A stretch of DNA of 64,000 nucleotides from Diadema setosum (lineage: Eukaryota > Echinodermata > Echinoidea > Diadematoida > Diadematidae), in NCBI GenBank assembly GCA_033980235.1, contig CM067067.1, positions 5,398,289 to 5,462,288 of the forward strand, given 5' to 3'. The notes under the pieces are model-generated. The model made no database searches and had not been told where the DNA came from. It was given only the letters and a program-made list of their open reading frames with translations. Every line of letters starts with the position of its first letter. Position 1 is the stretch's first letter. The translations under genes were made by a program, and so were the position numbers. This document shows positions 13,801 through 28,317 of this stretch, piece after piece.

Positions 13801-16040
13801 TTACATCACAGATGCTTATCTCTCGGTGAATTTAAAAACTAATATGCTCTGCTGGTACAGATGACCTTTTCTGCTCATGCTCAAAGTGGATCCATGAACT
13901 GGCTTATTCTTACCTGTCATCATTTTGTTGCAAGACCCTTTACTGCACTGCTCCCTTAGTCTGACAGTTTCTTTCACTGCACTCAAAAAATCTATTTTTT
14001 TTTCTGTAAATTTTGAATAAGATTGAAACAGAGCAGCATAGCCATCTTACCATTTTGACATCACCTGAGTATCTGTCTCTTTATAGTCATCATGCACTTT
14101 TAAAACATCAGTTTTACATAATAATAATGCGTTTAATATGACCTCAAATTTTACCATTGTACGAAATGCGCAAGCATGCATACACAGATAGAACTACAAG
14201 CATACACGCTATAAATAGGTATACCTGCGAGCAAATTCACTTGATCACCACATTTGTTCCTCCGATCATCAGTCCGAACATTGTTCGGCTCGCCCGCCCT
14301 TCCTCCCTCTCTGCCCTTATTTCTACCACTCTTTCTGTGTGTTAGTTTTTTTCTCTCCCGCCCTTCCTTTCTCTCTCTCTCTCTCTCTTGCGTCTCTTCA
14401 TCCAACCTCCTGTTTCTTTGTGGAGACATCCAGGCTATGCATCATACGTGTCACTCGTGATATACCGCAATAGACATCTTCTCTTAATGGATTAACCAAA
14501 CACAAGCCTGCCATGTCGGATACAATCTGAGTAATTGCGTGCACGTTATCAACGGAAAGCGGAAAAGAATGAAGTCGGCAATACAAATGGAAGAGAAAAT
14601 TATTTGATATTTGGAGCGTTCGTTTATCGTTTTGACAAGAGAGAAAAATTATTCATACCGACATTGTGCGGCATTGTGCTCTACAAAGATGTTCTTATTT
14701 ATTGATTCAATCATTGTATATATTTGCAATCCATCAACTATCATGGTACGGCGTGTGCAGACGAGAATCAAATACACATGAGATACTGCCATGGCAGAAG
14801 ATGCCATATATTAATATACATTACAGTAAATGCATTGCGTATGGGCTGTGTAAAAGGAGAAGAGAAAAGAAGCAGCTGAGCTACAACATGATTCCCAGTT
14901 TCATCAGTTGTCTAAAAGAACAGAGAGTCAATTAGTTTCGAAGATTAAACACGTGGGAGTTTCTGGTCATTCAACTCTATCTTTACATTCCATACATTTG
15001 CAGAAATAATAAAAAAAAAATCAAAGCTATAGTATAAGTGGAAGGAAGGGATATAAAGGGAAAGGGGTAATTCAGATGAATCCATATTTGATATGGAGGA
15101 AAATGATTTGAGGAATGGTCCACTGGCTAAATCATAAATGTATCGAGGTGTTAAAGGGTTATATTAAGTATAATATATAAATAAACGATTCTAGTCCATT
15201 CATCGAGTTATGTTAATTGTCCTGAGCATTTTTGTTTTCTTTTTTGAGACAGCACAATTTGTAGAGCGAGACTCGGAGGGAGACAATTGAATCCATGGTC
15301 CATCTAGTGACGATCTGGATGAATGAATGTAGCTTGATATCAATATGACTGTATGGAAGGTATCCTGGATACGGATGAAAAATTTGCCAAAAACGTGACC
15401 TTTTAGAGGCAAGTCCATTCACTCTGAAGTATCTTTAAATAACCCAAAGGGTCGGCATTTTCTACTCCCGTACAGGTTCCATTTCGGTTAAAGAGAATTC
15501 GTCGGTGGGAGAAGGCATATACATATTTGTTGATATAAACTGCAACTGTAATCACCTTGAACGTAATAACAGCGATCCATATTCCAGGCTGGGTGAATGG
15601 AAGCGAGTTGGAGAGGGAGAGCAGTTGAGGGGGGGGGGGGGGGGAGAGGGGGTCGCTGCTGCAATCTTCATATCGGGTAAGCTTAATTAAGGAAGCGAAG
15701 GCCCCCTTCGCTGTTACCAGGCAGAAAGTATACAACCGACATGAGTGCATATAGTAAACCGTATTTCCTCCACTGACATTTATAACAGCATGTTGACTTT
15801 TACTCTTTCTGGAATATCACACAATTAACTGACCTGAATGTGCATTTGCAAGTCAAAACATCAGATTTTTACATCTTTGTGTGCAGTATACCCTTTCCCC
15901 TCCCATAACTCCTTTAGATCAGTTTACCAGTAAAGAATTATTGTTCATATTATACAAATTGAGGATAAACTAAACAACGAAGTATGAGGTACAGACAATA
16001 ATGTCAACAGCTGGGATAAACATCTGTGATGTAATGATTA
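13801..16040. other. Unannotated DNA
   Basis: A CT-rich tract is at 14,285-14,400, G16 at 15,629-15,644, and poly-A at about 15,010. Short open frames on both strands have no recognisable domain. Confidence 0.4.
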
Positions 16041-16041
16041 T

Positions 16042-16332
16042 TCATGTAGTCCTTATAAATGCTGCTTGCCAGCAAATCCACCTGACAGCAAAAGTGGTAT
16101 TTGGCAACATCAATAGAAAGAGATTGTTGATACATTCAATGCAAAATAATGAAACGGATGCTTTCCCAAGTGTTAATTGACGGATCATTCTGGTCATATC
16201 TGGTCTACGCAATTTCATTCTCTGTTTGACCAGAATGCCGTAAATTGTTACGTTAAGTTGCTCTGAATACGAGTAAAGTGCCCTGACCGACTGAGAAAAA
16301 AACAGAAAGGCCATTCGTACCAATGTGCCCAT
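16042..16332 (-). pseudogene. Decayed receptor-like repeat, copy B (open 96 codons)
   Basis: This is the best preserved of three copies: an ATG-initiated frame of 96 codons on the minus strand. Residues about 35-55 are basic (KQRMKLRRPDMTRMIRQ) and about 58-77 are hydrophobic (SVSLFCIECINNLFLLMLP), followed by FAVRW. The basic-loop-then-helix layout resembles a fragment of a seven-helix receptor, and sea urchins carry large expanded receptor families. It is far too short for a complete receptor and no conserved DRY or NPxxY motif is visible. It could be a single exon relic or a transposable-element fragment. Confidence 0.35.
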
Positions 16333-17105
16333 GAGCTAGCTCCGTACTAACCTATACTTAAATTAAATCAACATGAACTTTAACATTAACATCAGCATTA
16401 CCAATTCATGAAAATGAGGTGCTGGTAATTTATAAGCAAAATTGCATTGTGAAAGAAGCTCATCGAAGCGTATTGATAATTCAACTGTGCCATACAAATT
16501 ATCCTAGACTTGTCTTTTGCTTTAAGTAAACATTCCTGTTACCGTAAGCCCAGTGTATGTATATGCGCAACAGCGTGTCGTTGCGTCGCGGCGTATCCTG
16601 GAGGCTATGTGAAAGCTAATTGAACGGTCCCTGAACAAGACTGTCTTCTTTCTCCGTTACTGGATATCATAAGAGCTACTCGCATTACTGTTAATTTCAT
16701 AAAAGACTAGTCAGACAACACGGTGAATTCTCCGTCATAAATGTCAGTGTTGTTAATTTACATATTCTGTCTGTGGAAAAGGAGTCAGGATGAATTCAAA
16801 TTGCGGGATAACTACAGGATAATGTAACTGCGCGATCTCAGGATTCCAAATACATGAAGTTACTCCATAGATCAATAAATCCAATCAATAAATCTGAAAG
16901 TTTTGACGTCAGGGTCTTCGCTGTTATTTGTTCTCGCGATCCCGTCTTTTCATTTGCATCAAAAACACCTGTTTAGAATGATGTTGTTCACATTCCGCTG
17001 TTTGAGGAGCAAATGCACGTATCAAACTCGAGGATCTCATGATCACCGCTCAACAAGCATGCGTCACGCAGGACCTTGATATCTTACAATAAAGTCTCTT
17101 TCTTC
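16333..17105. other. Unannotated DNA
   Basis: A CpG-containing patch lies at 16,560-16,640. No gene or repeat was recognised. Confidence 0.35.
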
Positions 17106-17106
17106 A

Positions 17107-17140
17107 CCCCCCCCCCCGCTCCCTCATCTCTCTCTCTCCA

Positions 17141-17198
<58 letters not shown>

Positions 17199-17215
17199 AC
17201 ACACACACACACTTC
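17107..17215 (+). repeat. C-run, CT and (CA)n microsatellite
   Basis: C11 at 17,107-17,117, a short CT stretch, then about 65 bases of CA from 17,142 with one CCCA interruption. Confidence 0.95.
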
Positions 17216-17284
17216 TTCTCTCTACCTCACAATATACACATATACATTATACATAAATATTGTTCTACAGTTGTAGCTCCATGC

Positions 17285-17553
17285 TTTAATCATCAAGCTT
17301 TCGCCTGTCCTGGCCTTTAATAGTCATAAGGTCTCTTTCCGCGTTGAAGTATAAGTATTGATTTTGTGCAAAGCTAATATTTCAAAAGAATTATTATCTA
17401 TAATCAATTGACAGAATTATATGATAGTTATTGCACTGTTTGGTATTGCATCTTTCTCATGGCACATCATGCCATGTAGACCAGCATTGCAATCATTTCT
17501 CTTAGCAGATCCTGATGATGGCCACATAACAAGCCGAAAGCTTGATGATCAAA
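17285..17553. mobile_element. Candidate foldback element with ~20-bp TIRs
   Basis: The left arm TTTAATCATCAAGCTTTCG is mirrored by CGAAAGCTTGATGATCAAA at 17,535-17,553 with one mismatch. Weaker complementarity continues inward around GGCCTTT/GGCCACAT. No target duplication was identified and the interior has no transposase. Confidence 0.5.
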
Positions 17554-19615
17554 TGGAAAATAATATGAGAGCAACGTCCTTCTCAAACCTAATTATTTCC
17601 ATACTATATACTTTGCGATGAGATACCGCGCACGTACGTTCAGGTCGGGTTTTTCGCACTATTTACGCTAAAATAGTATAATAGGACAGATACATAAATT
17701 TTACTATAATTCAGAAAACTTTCATTGGTTGGGGAAATATGGTTACTGTATCTGACAACAAATAATTAGAGCTTCAGCCAACCCTTATTTTTTTTTTTTT
17801 TTTGACTGGCTAGCTTTCGTCCAATATTGTGGTCGAAACTCAATAAAGGCTAAAGGAGTGGGCGAAATCTCAGCCTGTCTATTAATATAAAGCTTACTTG
17901 AATTTGTAATTTTTGTTGTAATCGTAAATACTCATTCCGGCACGCGTTATCTGAAAATGCGTGGATGAACACATTTCTGTATACACAAATCATTCTTTCT
18001 AATTCGTGTTCAATCAACTCAATGTAACTTTAGTCTTATAAAACTCGTCTGAGACGATAGTCAGACAAAATGTTTCTTTTGCATAAATATTGCAACTTTT
18101 TGCTCTCTAGATGCTATAGGTAGAGGACACCAGTCTCTCCATGTGATGTTGCAAGCATTGCCAATTCCATAAACATGCGCACAACAGTTTATACAGCTAT
18201 ATTAAAAAAAAAAAAAACAGAGGCTGAATTGTGAGAAAACAAATGAAGCCAAATTAGAAGCCAAGCTTTTACCAGTCCCCTCCATTTCCACAACATTTAA
18301 TTAATGCAAATATGTCAAAGTAATTGTATTTCCTTAAAATGATTCTACAATTTTACTCACAGGTATAGACGCTGTCACCTCGCCTTTGTGTAATATTGTA
18401 TACCAGAATAAAGCTTCATCCGCCTTTGCGTTTTTATACCTCATGGATTTTATTCAAAGTGTCGAGAAAATCATTTTTTTTTAAAGTCGCCAGTATTCTA
18501 AATAATCCTGTAAAGAATAGGAAAAAGGCGTCAAAGGATAAGTGATATAGGAATAATTCACAATAAAGGTATATTTTCCGCTAAGTGATACTGCCCTTTG
18601 CACGGCGCATCTCACCTTCCTCCGGTTATGAATTAAAGTGTCAGATTAACGCTGAAGACAGCATGCCTCTAATAGGATATCTCCAGGACATTTTGATCTA
18701 CTGGCCCGCGGCTAGATAATACAAAAAAAAAAATGAAATCCTGTATAGCATTCCTCTCGGATCACTTCAAGACTAGCTTACGACCAATCCAAGTATCATC
18801 GTCCTTGTGCCTCATGGCAAAGATATTTCATTTCACCTATCATCTCTCTAAACTTCATTCGCCACAATTCTTTCAAAAGTTAGTAGCTGTACGTTATTGG
18901 TCACATATAAGAATCACAAATTTGGCACAGCCTTACAACTCTGCCCATCGATTTTTATTTTCTTGAACTTACAGAAAGTAAGCTCATATGCAAGTGTTCT
19001 CTATGCAAATGCAGAGAGTGATATCTGTTTTTCATATCTAGTGACGATCACATATCAACCACGGAAAGAATCCATTAATCATGTTAATCTCGGTGAATAT
19101 CACAGTCCGTCTTTATCCGACTATCACTTGACTATTTTTATTTCGCCTATATAGTGGTGACATTATATCTCGCCCCGATTCCTGCTTTCCCACTTCAAAT
19201 TTGTCGATGGCCAATGAGCTTTATAAACACGTTCCTATTCGTGCAGACATCGCAGAGTTACCGGGATTTCCAAATTGAGACGGTAATCAAGTAATTTCGG
19301 CCGCAATTACGACACATTAGCAGTTAATTGCGGGACATTTCGAAGGCACACATTCGTCTCCGTGTGCAGTCGATGAGCAAAGCATGCATGTCAGTGTTGT
19401 TCAACATCGTTGGAATTTCCCAACAAACCTGAATCCTCTCAATCAGACGGCTTGCAACTCTGTCATTGCTCGCTAACAAAGCAATGTGTGCACAGCAACT
19501 GAGTAACCACTCTGGTCGGCAATTATGCTGATCATTTGCTTATATATTTTGCCATATAAAGATGAATTCGACTTGAGAGCGCTGTAACTAACGTTCTTTT
19601 GGCAGTCTTAACTGT
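17554..19615. other. Unannotated AT-rich DNA
   Basis: Poly-T is at about 17,788 and poly-A at 18,205. A less repetitive block at 19,200-19,520 contains several ATTA/TAAT cores and could be regulatory, but nothing proves it. No exon is supported. Confidence 0.35.
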
Positions 19616-19617
19616 GG

Positions 19618-19778
19618 GGTTTCCAAAGAAGAACAAAAGCACTTTTAATGGATTGTACAATGAGCCAGGTGCGTTGCTGTATGAAAATGCATAAAATTAT
19701 CTTTTGTTAGGCATTATACTTGAAGCCCCCAGTTAGAATTACCATAAAAACAGTACCCAAACCAAACTAGTCTGTACT
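19618..19778 (-). repeat. Dispersed CTGGGGGCTT-type element, copy 1
   Basis: The reverse complement of this stretch matches 55,917-56,085 from the GGTTTGGGTGCTG end through CTAACTGGGGGCTTCAAG to AAAGTGCTTTTGTTCTC. A third copy with both TIRs lies at 46,363-46,549. It is non-coding. Confidence 0.75.
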
Positions 19779-22700
19779 AAGTGCAAGTGAAGACCAGGCA
19801 TTAAAAACGCTGGAACAGCAATTTGTTTTTATTCATTTTCCTTTACAGACACAAGAACTTGGAGTGTCAGAAAATGGGAGAGTCGGGGAAAAGCTGTAAG
19901 ACCCTAATTCATGGTTGAGGATGTATTACAGTTTTGGCTTTTATATTCATACAACAGGACTTATTTCCAGAGCAAACTGCCCGACATAGAAGTCACAGTC
20001 ATAAACGAACTTGTATATATTGGGGCTTTTGAAGGACGTCTATGTATTGGAGACTTCACCAGTACGGCCAATGTGTGGGGGCCTGCAATGTGACGGATAA
20101 ATATAAAGTATCCATAGACTGGTCATGAAAAGTGCTTCAGAGCTACATGGAATACCAATTAGCCATATCGCCGCAACAGACTTGCTTCACAAATCGCCAA
20201 TAGAATACCAAATCGCCCAGAAAACGCCGATGGTATTTACTGGATACACTTTTCTTTATGTCTAGCAACATTTCTGTGAACATATCCTCTCTGCTCATCC
20301 ACAGCCATATTTCTTTCTATTAATCGAATCACGCACATGAACATTGAATTTTAAATATGATCTGAATACGAAACCATGTTGTCATTTCTTTATATGACAA
20401 TAGAAAGAGCCATATTGATTACCCCTTGGTACACTATGAAAACGGGAAGTAGGTGATATACTTACCGTATTTGTTTTCCACTTCAGAAAATGAAATGAAT
20501 AAAAAAGCTTCAAAAGCCGCACGCCACAAGAGTTCTTCCGTCAACAGACTGAACGCCTATAATATTTGAATCTTTCTCTAAGATTTGGAACCACCAGACG
20601 GACTGGCGTGTCATCCATCTTGAGCATAAGGAGACTGGTGCGCGCCTTTCGCTGTCGCCCAGGACGCAGATGCAGCCGAAAAGTAGACACGGGGTTTCAT
20701 TGTTGTTAAACGCGTAGCAACTTTTAGATATCGACTCTTGGGAAAAATTCGAGCAGCTCATCACTCAGCTTATACGGCGGCTCGGGCTGAAATCTAATAG
20801 CACTTATCTATCTCACGGCCTCTTTGCGCCGAAAAAAAAGAAATAAGGTCCACTGGGCAGCCATTATTTAGCCGGAATACATAGTTAATGTAGGACTAGG
20901 CTTCCTTTAAAGGGAACACCCTTCCACATGTGTTATGGTATTCTGATTTTCTTTCTTTTATTGCTTGAGAAAAGTTGCCCATGATATGCCATAGTTTGAA
21001 TACATATTATCGTCCTATATAGTATAACTGACGATAGTGTTATTATTATCATCATCACTATGACTTTTATCGTTGTATTTGTTTGTCATTACCACAACCA
21101 TTACATAGGTATCATCTTTACTAATTTCATTGTCACTATAATAATGTCAAATTAAGTATTTTGGGGGTGTTTTACGTTCTTCCTCTACTTAGTAATTATC
21201 ATTATGGTCCTCATGACCTTATGCATGTTTATCATAGTATATATGCGAAATATGGAGAGGAAAATTATACTATTTTATTTCTTTCTGCTGATCAACGCAG
21301 CCACGATACCTATACTTCAGGGTGATGTTTACCTCCAATACATTTCAAATGTGATTACACTGCATGGTCACTATAAAAAGCATGAACTAGCTATCCAGGA
21401 TTTAAAATACATTCTCAACTTGCTCAACCGCACTTCATAAGATCTGTGACAATTATACCCTTTAACCAACAATGTCACATGACCCCTTCCCCGTGAAAAT
21501 TGATGACAACAGTCTCCACCGGTCTCTTCGAAAGTTCGATAAAAGGGAACAGCTTAGCAGCTCAGTTAATAAGACATCAGTACAGCCTGTCAAACTCCGT
21601 GGAGAATAATGACATATTCCATCAAAGGGATATAAATCTCTTCTACATGGATTAGTGAGCTCGTGATACCAGTTTGCCGTGGCAAATTTAACAAACACTG
21701 CATGCGATTATTAAGTAATGACGTCATCATGACTGTGAAATTACGCCAACGCGATATGGTTATAATTCATATGTAAATTTGATGAATTGCTTTGTCTGTT
21801 CTTTCACCGAGAGGACGAAGAATTGGGTTAACGGAAGATGCCCTTTCATTCATTTCAGCATTCGGCAACAAATTTCACAACAATGCCAACATCTAGCGCA
21901 AGTATCATTGATAAGTAGAAAGTAAGCAGCAAAATGCAAGGAACAAAAATTCAATTCCATTCAATTCCATTCATATGCATCTATTAGGATTTTTTTTTTT
22001 TGCACTGAAAATATATTACAAATGAAGTACAGTCATTTCTTTTTATTTTCAAGACAATAAAATAAAACATACAGTGTGTACATCCGAACATAATTGAGAA
22101 ATACGTACAGATTGAAGAAAAGAATAAGAAAACACGTCAATTGGGAACCATAGGGATATAGTGAATCAAATGATGTGACTGAATTCTGGAGCATGTATTG
22201 GGAGTGTGAATGCAGAAGACTGTCGTCAAATAAGCATATAGCTTGAATATACAACAGCCTTAAAAGAGAGGATATATATATCATGTATACTGTACTTATC
22301 GAAAACAAAAGTCAAAGGGCTTTGCTTATTAAACCCGTCATTATCTCGGCAACTCTACCTTAGCCGGCGTTGAATTTCTTTATCATAGTTTTACAATTCA
22401 GTTTTGAAGTTACATCTGCAGGAGTGATCAAACCGGACACGGAGGAAATAACGCCTTAATTATTAAAAATCATACTTCAAGAAAAGAACTAAAAGAGCAA
22501 AAGAGCTAAAAGCTTCTAATTCCCAACGAGAGGCTCTGCTGATTTTTTATTTTTGTTTAATTTCAAAATGAACGGTGCGTTTGCGGATCAATGACTTCAA
22601 TTGAAGTGGAGTGTTATGCTCGAGTAGGTGTGGAACGGATCACAAAGCGATGATGAGTTTAATCACGTTAATCCTTAATCTTGTGACCGAAAGACTGATT

Positions 22701-24190
22701 ACAGATCGGTTTCCTTGGTAACGGGCTTCACATCCTATTCGACCCCATCCTTAGTGGGTTGAATCTCTTGCACGTATGGGCGCGATAAAACAACAGGCAT
22801 GGCTGCACTTATCACGTGAAGTGCATGAAACCGGTCCTGACGTTTAGATTGAATCGAGTTTATAAGACGAGTATCATGATGCCTGCGATTGAATGTGTTC
22901 GTGACCTCTCACCTTGGCAACACGCGTGGCGTCATGTCTCAACAAGCGGATGTGACCACTTTCTTTCGATGAAAAAAAAAAATCCCAAACATCTGAATTC
23001 TTACTGGTTTAGGTACCGAAGGAATACATACAATGTATATTTGCAGGACCATGATTGTGAGGGTGACCACCACCCACTTTGCTGAAATAAGTAGAAACAA
23101 GTTGGAGGATGTTTGGGCTGGGTCATCTTTATTGCCCTTTTTGATGAAGAAAATTAATTCTAAAGAAAGACTGCAGTACGGCAGTGATCATGAGCCTTTA
23201 AAAAATGTTACAGTATATAAAACTATCAACAGGGCCCGCGCACCGTGTTCTCTTTTTTTTTTCTCTCCTTTTTTTTTTTGGGGGGGGGGGGAGGGGTTAG
23301 TGCTCGTGGTTGAGTGGGTCAAGGGTCAATGTTCCCTAGCTTCCTTTTACCTCTCTTTCCCTCTCTCCATCTTTCTCTCTGTTTCTCTGATGTCTTTCTC
23401 TCCTTTTCAAAATGTCATGAATTTTCCAACGTCATGAATTTTCCCACTGTGCATTCACGAGGAAATTCTAGGACGTACATCGGGCTTCATGTCACACACT
23501 TGGGAGGATATCATGATGCCTAGCTACTCTTGAATAGAGATTCTCCACACAGAATTCTCTCTTTTTCCCCTAGTTTTTCCTTTTCTAATCAGAGAGCGAC
23601 CTTTTTGAACATCACATTGCTTCGGGTGCAGCAAAGTGTATATACGTATAGCAGTTCCGAAATTGCGCAGGCCCACTAACAGGTATTTGTGGTACGAAGT
23701 GCTTCAACATTCAAGCATAACGATGCGGTAGAAACGCAAAATGAAGAAGACTAGGACGGGGAAGAAGATTTATCATTTATCAAGATAACCATGGAGCCAT
23801 GATTTAATACAATTGAGACACGTTTATCTGCTTCTAATCTCACGCCAAATTCATGTAAATACCTCAACGCAGTTTGAGTAAATATGGAAAAGCCAGGTAT
23901 ACAAAAATACAAACAGAAAACAAAGGCAAACAGGTTTCTACCAACAAACATAACCTGTGTGAGAATCTTTTGTGGAAGCCAATGAACTCATGCTGAAAGG
24001 AATGTTTGTTTTATATTAGTCCTTGCTGAATTATATGCCCTCATGGGAAGAGAAGATGTCGAATCCTTTGATGTTGTCTGCGATGAACGTAAATAAAATC
24101 ACTGTGTATGAAGTCAAATGAAAATAGAAGGGAAAAAGAAGGGAAATCTCCGAACTGATGAAGAACCTATTGATTAAAATTAATGCAGCA
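19779..24190. other. Unannotated DNA, no gene seen
   Basis: Scattered features only: a G12 run at 23,280-23,291, an 18-bp near-tandem pair (GTCATGAATTTTCC) at 23,413-23,448, and homeodomain-type TAATCC/TTAATC cores at 22,665-22,680. Open frames up to 134 codons cross homopolymers and have no recognisable domain. Confidence 0.4.
22709..22722 (+). promoter_or_regulatory. Weak X-box-like motif
   Basis: GTTTCCTTGGTAAC resembles the RFX-factor X-box (GTNRCC spacer RGYAAC) with one mismatch per half-site assignment. No adjacent gene is visible, so functional meaning is doubtful. Confidence 0.25.
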
Positions 24191-24194
24191 GTAT

Positions 24195-24256
<62 letters not shown>
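24195..24256 (+). repeat. (ATCA)n tetranucleotide microsatellite
   Basis: About 15 uninterrupted ATCA repeats. A short version of the same tetramer recurs near 63,552. Confidence 0.98.
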
Positions 24257-25037
24257 GGCAGAAAGGCATTGCTGATACACGGGGCCTGATGTTACGTACA
24301 TGTCGACGGTGTCCCAAACAGCGAGCTTCAGATCTGTGACGCTGTATAGGATTAGCGTCGCAGATGCACAGCTCGCTAGAAGTGGTAAAAACGAAGGTGA
24401 TAGGTTTAAACCTAGTAAGATTTAACTTGCTAATCATGATGCGCCGTCAAACACCGGGACTGTGGGTGTATAGACGGGAGGATGGGAGCTGTTGCTCATC
24501 CTTGCCCGGGTTCTCAAAGGACCTGGCAAACAATCCATTTCTTCTCGGGAGGCGTGTAAACAAACCAGCGGGTAATGATTACAGCCATGACGTTATGGCT
24601 TTCCAAATAGAACTTCGTATTCATTCCGAGGAACAGCAAAGCGTGCGCAATGATAGACACGATCCATAGCGGCAAATCCAAAGAATGCAATAATTATAGT
24701 CATTACATGGATGCAATGAATAAAGGCTCATTTTCATCTTCGAGTCTTGCCTATCGCTAGTACTGCGTATTGAAGATTTACAAAATATCGAGGGTAGTTT
24801 ACTCAACTGACACACTACAGGAGTGTGATAGATGCATTGAGAATACTAATACGTATATAATTATGTTTAAATTTCTTTATAGAAGAAAACAACACAATCA
24901 CCATGGTTGTATTATGAAGAGAATCCCAATGCGTCTGCGCTTTAGCGCGTTGGTTATACAATAATTCTACACCACGCAGTGAAAATGATTAAAATGTAAT
25001 TTAATAGTAAATCCATCACACAGAAACACACACACAC

Positions 25038-25073
<36 letters not shown>

Positions 25074-25913
25074 TGGTAAACATGTATAGACACATAATAC
25101 GTTCATGCATAGAACTATCTGAGATTATAGGCAAATCTAAGCAGAATAAGCGCTTACGGTACCTTCGCGCAGTCGTCTTGTTCTGTTCATTTCGCCACCC
25201 ATGTATGGAGGTCCATGGTTCTGAAAAAGCCGTGATAAAAAGCGGACCTACAAGCACAATAATAATATCATCAACTCCCGCTTGCATCAATCCGTGGCAC
25301 CTGAGTAGCACTATACATAAATGCAAAAACATGCTCTCAACTACGGGGAATAGCAGTAATCACCGTCGGTTCGCAGAGGGTTAAGTACCCATTTTGTCAT
25401 TAGGCCAATCTTCGGCAAAAAGAAAGGAAGAGCGAATGCTGTTCCTCGCCCCGCCGCGCAAGGCTGCCCGAAGGCGAGGCATGCGGCTGGACGGTAAAGT
25501 GCAGGTACGGTTGTTTAACGCGATGAATAATGATTCAAGGACCAACTTTCTCAATTATTTGAAGGAGGAAAGCCCCGAGCACATGTTGGTCTCTCATCTA
25601 TTTTTCACGCAAAGGCCACTGTCTGACATTTCGGGATTTGTTTTGCTCATGCCTCCTATATAACGTGCCTGGCAATAGCAACAAATTAAGTCAGAAAGTC
25701 TTCTTCCTTCCTTCGCTCCCTCCTCCCCCCCCCCTCTCTCTCTCTTTGTTTTTGTCATTATCCTACACCTTCCGACTATTCATTCACTCCAGTTCTTTAC
25801 TCTTCTTTCAATCTCCATTTTCTGGTCTCGTTTTTACAGTGCATTTGTATCTACAAGTTGAATAAAAATGTGCTTATTTGAATGTTCACGTAAAGATGAT
25901 GTACAGCAAGGGG

Positions 25914-25916
<3 letters not shown>
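24257..25916. other. Unannotated DNA with (CA)n at 25,025-25,068
   Basis: A 44-base CA tract with one CGCA interruption and a CT-rich patch at 25,700-25,745 are present. Frames at 24,364-24,669 and 25,073-25,384 are about 100 codons but have no domain, and several overlap frames on the other strand. Confidence 0.4.

Positions 25917-26002
<86 letters not shown>
25917..26002. repeat. (TA)n microsatellite
   Basis: About 85 bases of TA with a single ACA interruption near 25,960, followed by ACACCT/ACAC-rich DNA to about 26,050. Confidence 0.97.
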
Positions 26003-26004
<2 letters not shown>

Positions 26005-27526
26005 AAAAACACCTACACCTACACCCACACGCACACACATGCACACATACGTTTGTATCATATGTGTATATACCAATACGTGCGTATGTGTATGCGTGTG
26101 TGCATAAATGCGCAGCCACCTTATCCCTGTCCATTTGCATCATACAATGCTCGCACACACCAAATATCTCTGAAATTGGCTGGCTCACACGTAACTTGTC
26201 TTTCCCCAGCCACAAATCTCGTCTCTATATAATTTCCGCGCCAGACGAGATACCACTGGGGGCTCTCGCGAGTCACTAACCTCGCCCAATGTATAGGAGT
26301 CAGATGATATGATCTAATAAACTTTCCGATCGTGGCGTAAGCAGTGACATAGCCAGTCAGCGAGGGGGGAAAGTGCATCGTCATTACGGGGCCCGACTGT
26401 TGATTCAAGAGATCGATCCATTTGTCTCCACATGCAGACGGGGTAGATACATTTCCCTGCTGAATGCTAAGAAATCCACATTCGGAGCTCCGGTACCTTT
26501 ATCGCTTTTACGACGGGCACTTATTACACATGCGGTACCCGTCCACATCAGTAAAGAGAGTCGGATGTAGAAATCGTACTTTTATATGGGTCTCTGCTAT
26601 ACGTGTATGTATTCTAAATATTAGTGTGACATTACCTTTACATTTGCGTGGTGTATATGATGTCGTACCAGAGATGAACTGTAGTCCATATTATATGTTT
26701 AGTACCTCATTTATGTAAATTTCATGACCAAAGCAAGCAACACTTACCCCGATATGCCTTCTGCAAAATTGACAAAGTGCACTAGAATTTTAGTATCAGT
26801 TTGTAGAAGACCGGTTACAAAAATTAAAGGATCATTACACACTAATATTTTTGTCTGTTATTGTTTTGCTGTTAAAAAAAAGAAAAAAACAATCATGCTT
26901 ATTATGTAAAAATAAAGCTGTGAAAACACACGGGTTGGAAATTGGTATTAGATCATTTTAAAAGAGTAGACGAATTTAATGTTATGAACATTCCGTCAGA
27001 ATATACCCTTTCATTGGTAGTTTGTTATTGGTATTACGGTGATGCATATATTATTGGTAACATCACTCCTTTCAAAACTTGTGTATGCTTGAGTATGTGG
27101 TTGTTTTCTCATCCATTAGTATATCATTATAAGCCAGTACAGTTCGACAATAAAAGAAAGAAGAAGAGATATATGAGCCACCTTGATTTCAAAAAGTGTC
27201 TTTCAGATTTCGAGCTATCTAACGAAGATATGAAACAAGAGGGAAAAAAAAGGTGATTATTATGGTCGTATCAACCATTTCTTCTGGGCTAGCTGAAAAT
27301 ATTTTTTTTCAAAGATGTATGTCACTGTAATCATGTAAAGGCCACACAAAATAACATTTTCCTTGTTTTCGCTTTTCTGCTCAACCTTTACATTACATTC
27401 TTTACAATGGATATAAAGATTAAATTATGTGCATCTTCATCCAAATATTGTTTAAAAAATATTTTCCATGGGTGTCGTCTAGACATTTTTAAAGACTTTC
27501 GTCATGGGAACAAACATGACACGGAA

Positions 27527-27570
<44 letters not shown>

Positions 27571-28317
27571 TCCACTTCCTTTTGGTTTGTTCTATTTGTT
27601 TGTTTGGTTGCTTGCTTGTTTGTTTTGTAGTAAGTGTATTTTTTAAGGCCACGGTTAGACGCGTTGATAAATATACGTGGTCCAGGTGGACGCTTAAGAG
27701 CTTCTCCTAGAAGCAGAACTGATGTTGATCAGCATCCATCCTGGCGGAAACCGCCGGGTCTTCTCAGCCTTTGGGAGTATTTTTCACGCCTGTGCCACCC
27801 GCGAATAATGATAGGTGGATGGCAAAGAGATAGCAGTGAATATCAACTGCCGATGCAACGTATTGAAATGGGTCCCAGCACACAATATGTGCAAACAGAC
27901 ATCACAGAGGCATCCTATCATTTAATTGCCGATGGTCTAAAGTGTGTTTATGAATAGTCAGATTATGATGTATTTCTGAAGTGATTTTCAACGTTTGGAG
28001 CTGTTTTTTGCAGCTATATACCCGTATTTCCCTCGGTACTATTGAACAGCGTCGTTTTGAGTGCGAAACACAAACGGACATATCCCGCATTCTCTTCAAC
28101 CGACAGACTCGCCCAATTTGTTTACGTACATTCCCAATCAATCGGAAAATACAAAAACCATGAGACTCTGTAATAGAGTGAGCTCCTGTCTGTCGATGTG
28201 ATTGCCCGCTGTCGTTAAGCACGTCATGTTCGAGACCCCCTGCCAGAGACAATCACTGGAGCCTCGTCAATCATTCCGTAATGCCACAAATTGAATCAAT
28301 GTCGGCGCGAAAAGTAT
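26003..28317. other. Unannotated DNA with (GT)n at 27,529-27,568
   Basis: It includes the 40-base GT tract and GC-richer patches at 26,260-26,540 and 27,640-27,850. The 107-codon frame at 27,634-27,957 has no domain I recognise and no clear splice sites. Confidence 0.4.

Noticed and set aside
27634..27957. 107-residue protein-coding exon
   Set aside because: There is no recognisable domain, no convincing splice sites, and the frame begins within low-complexity GT/TTG DNA.
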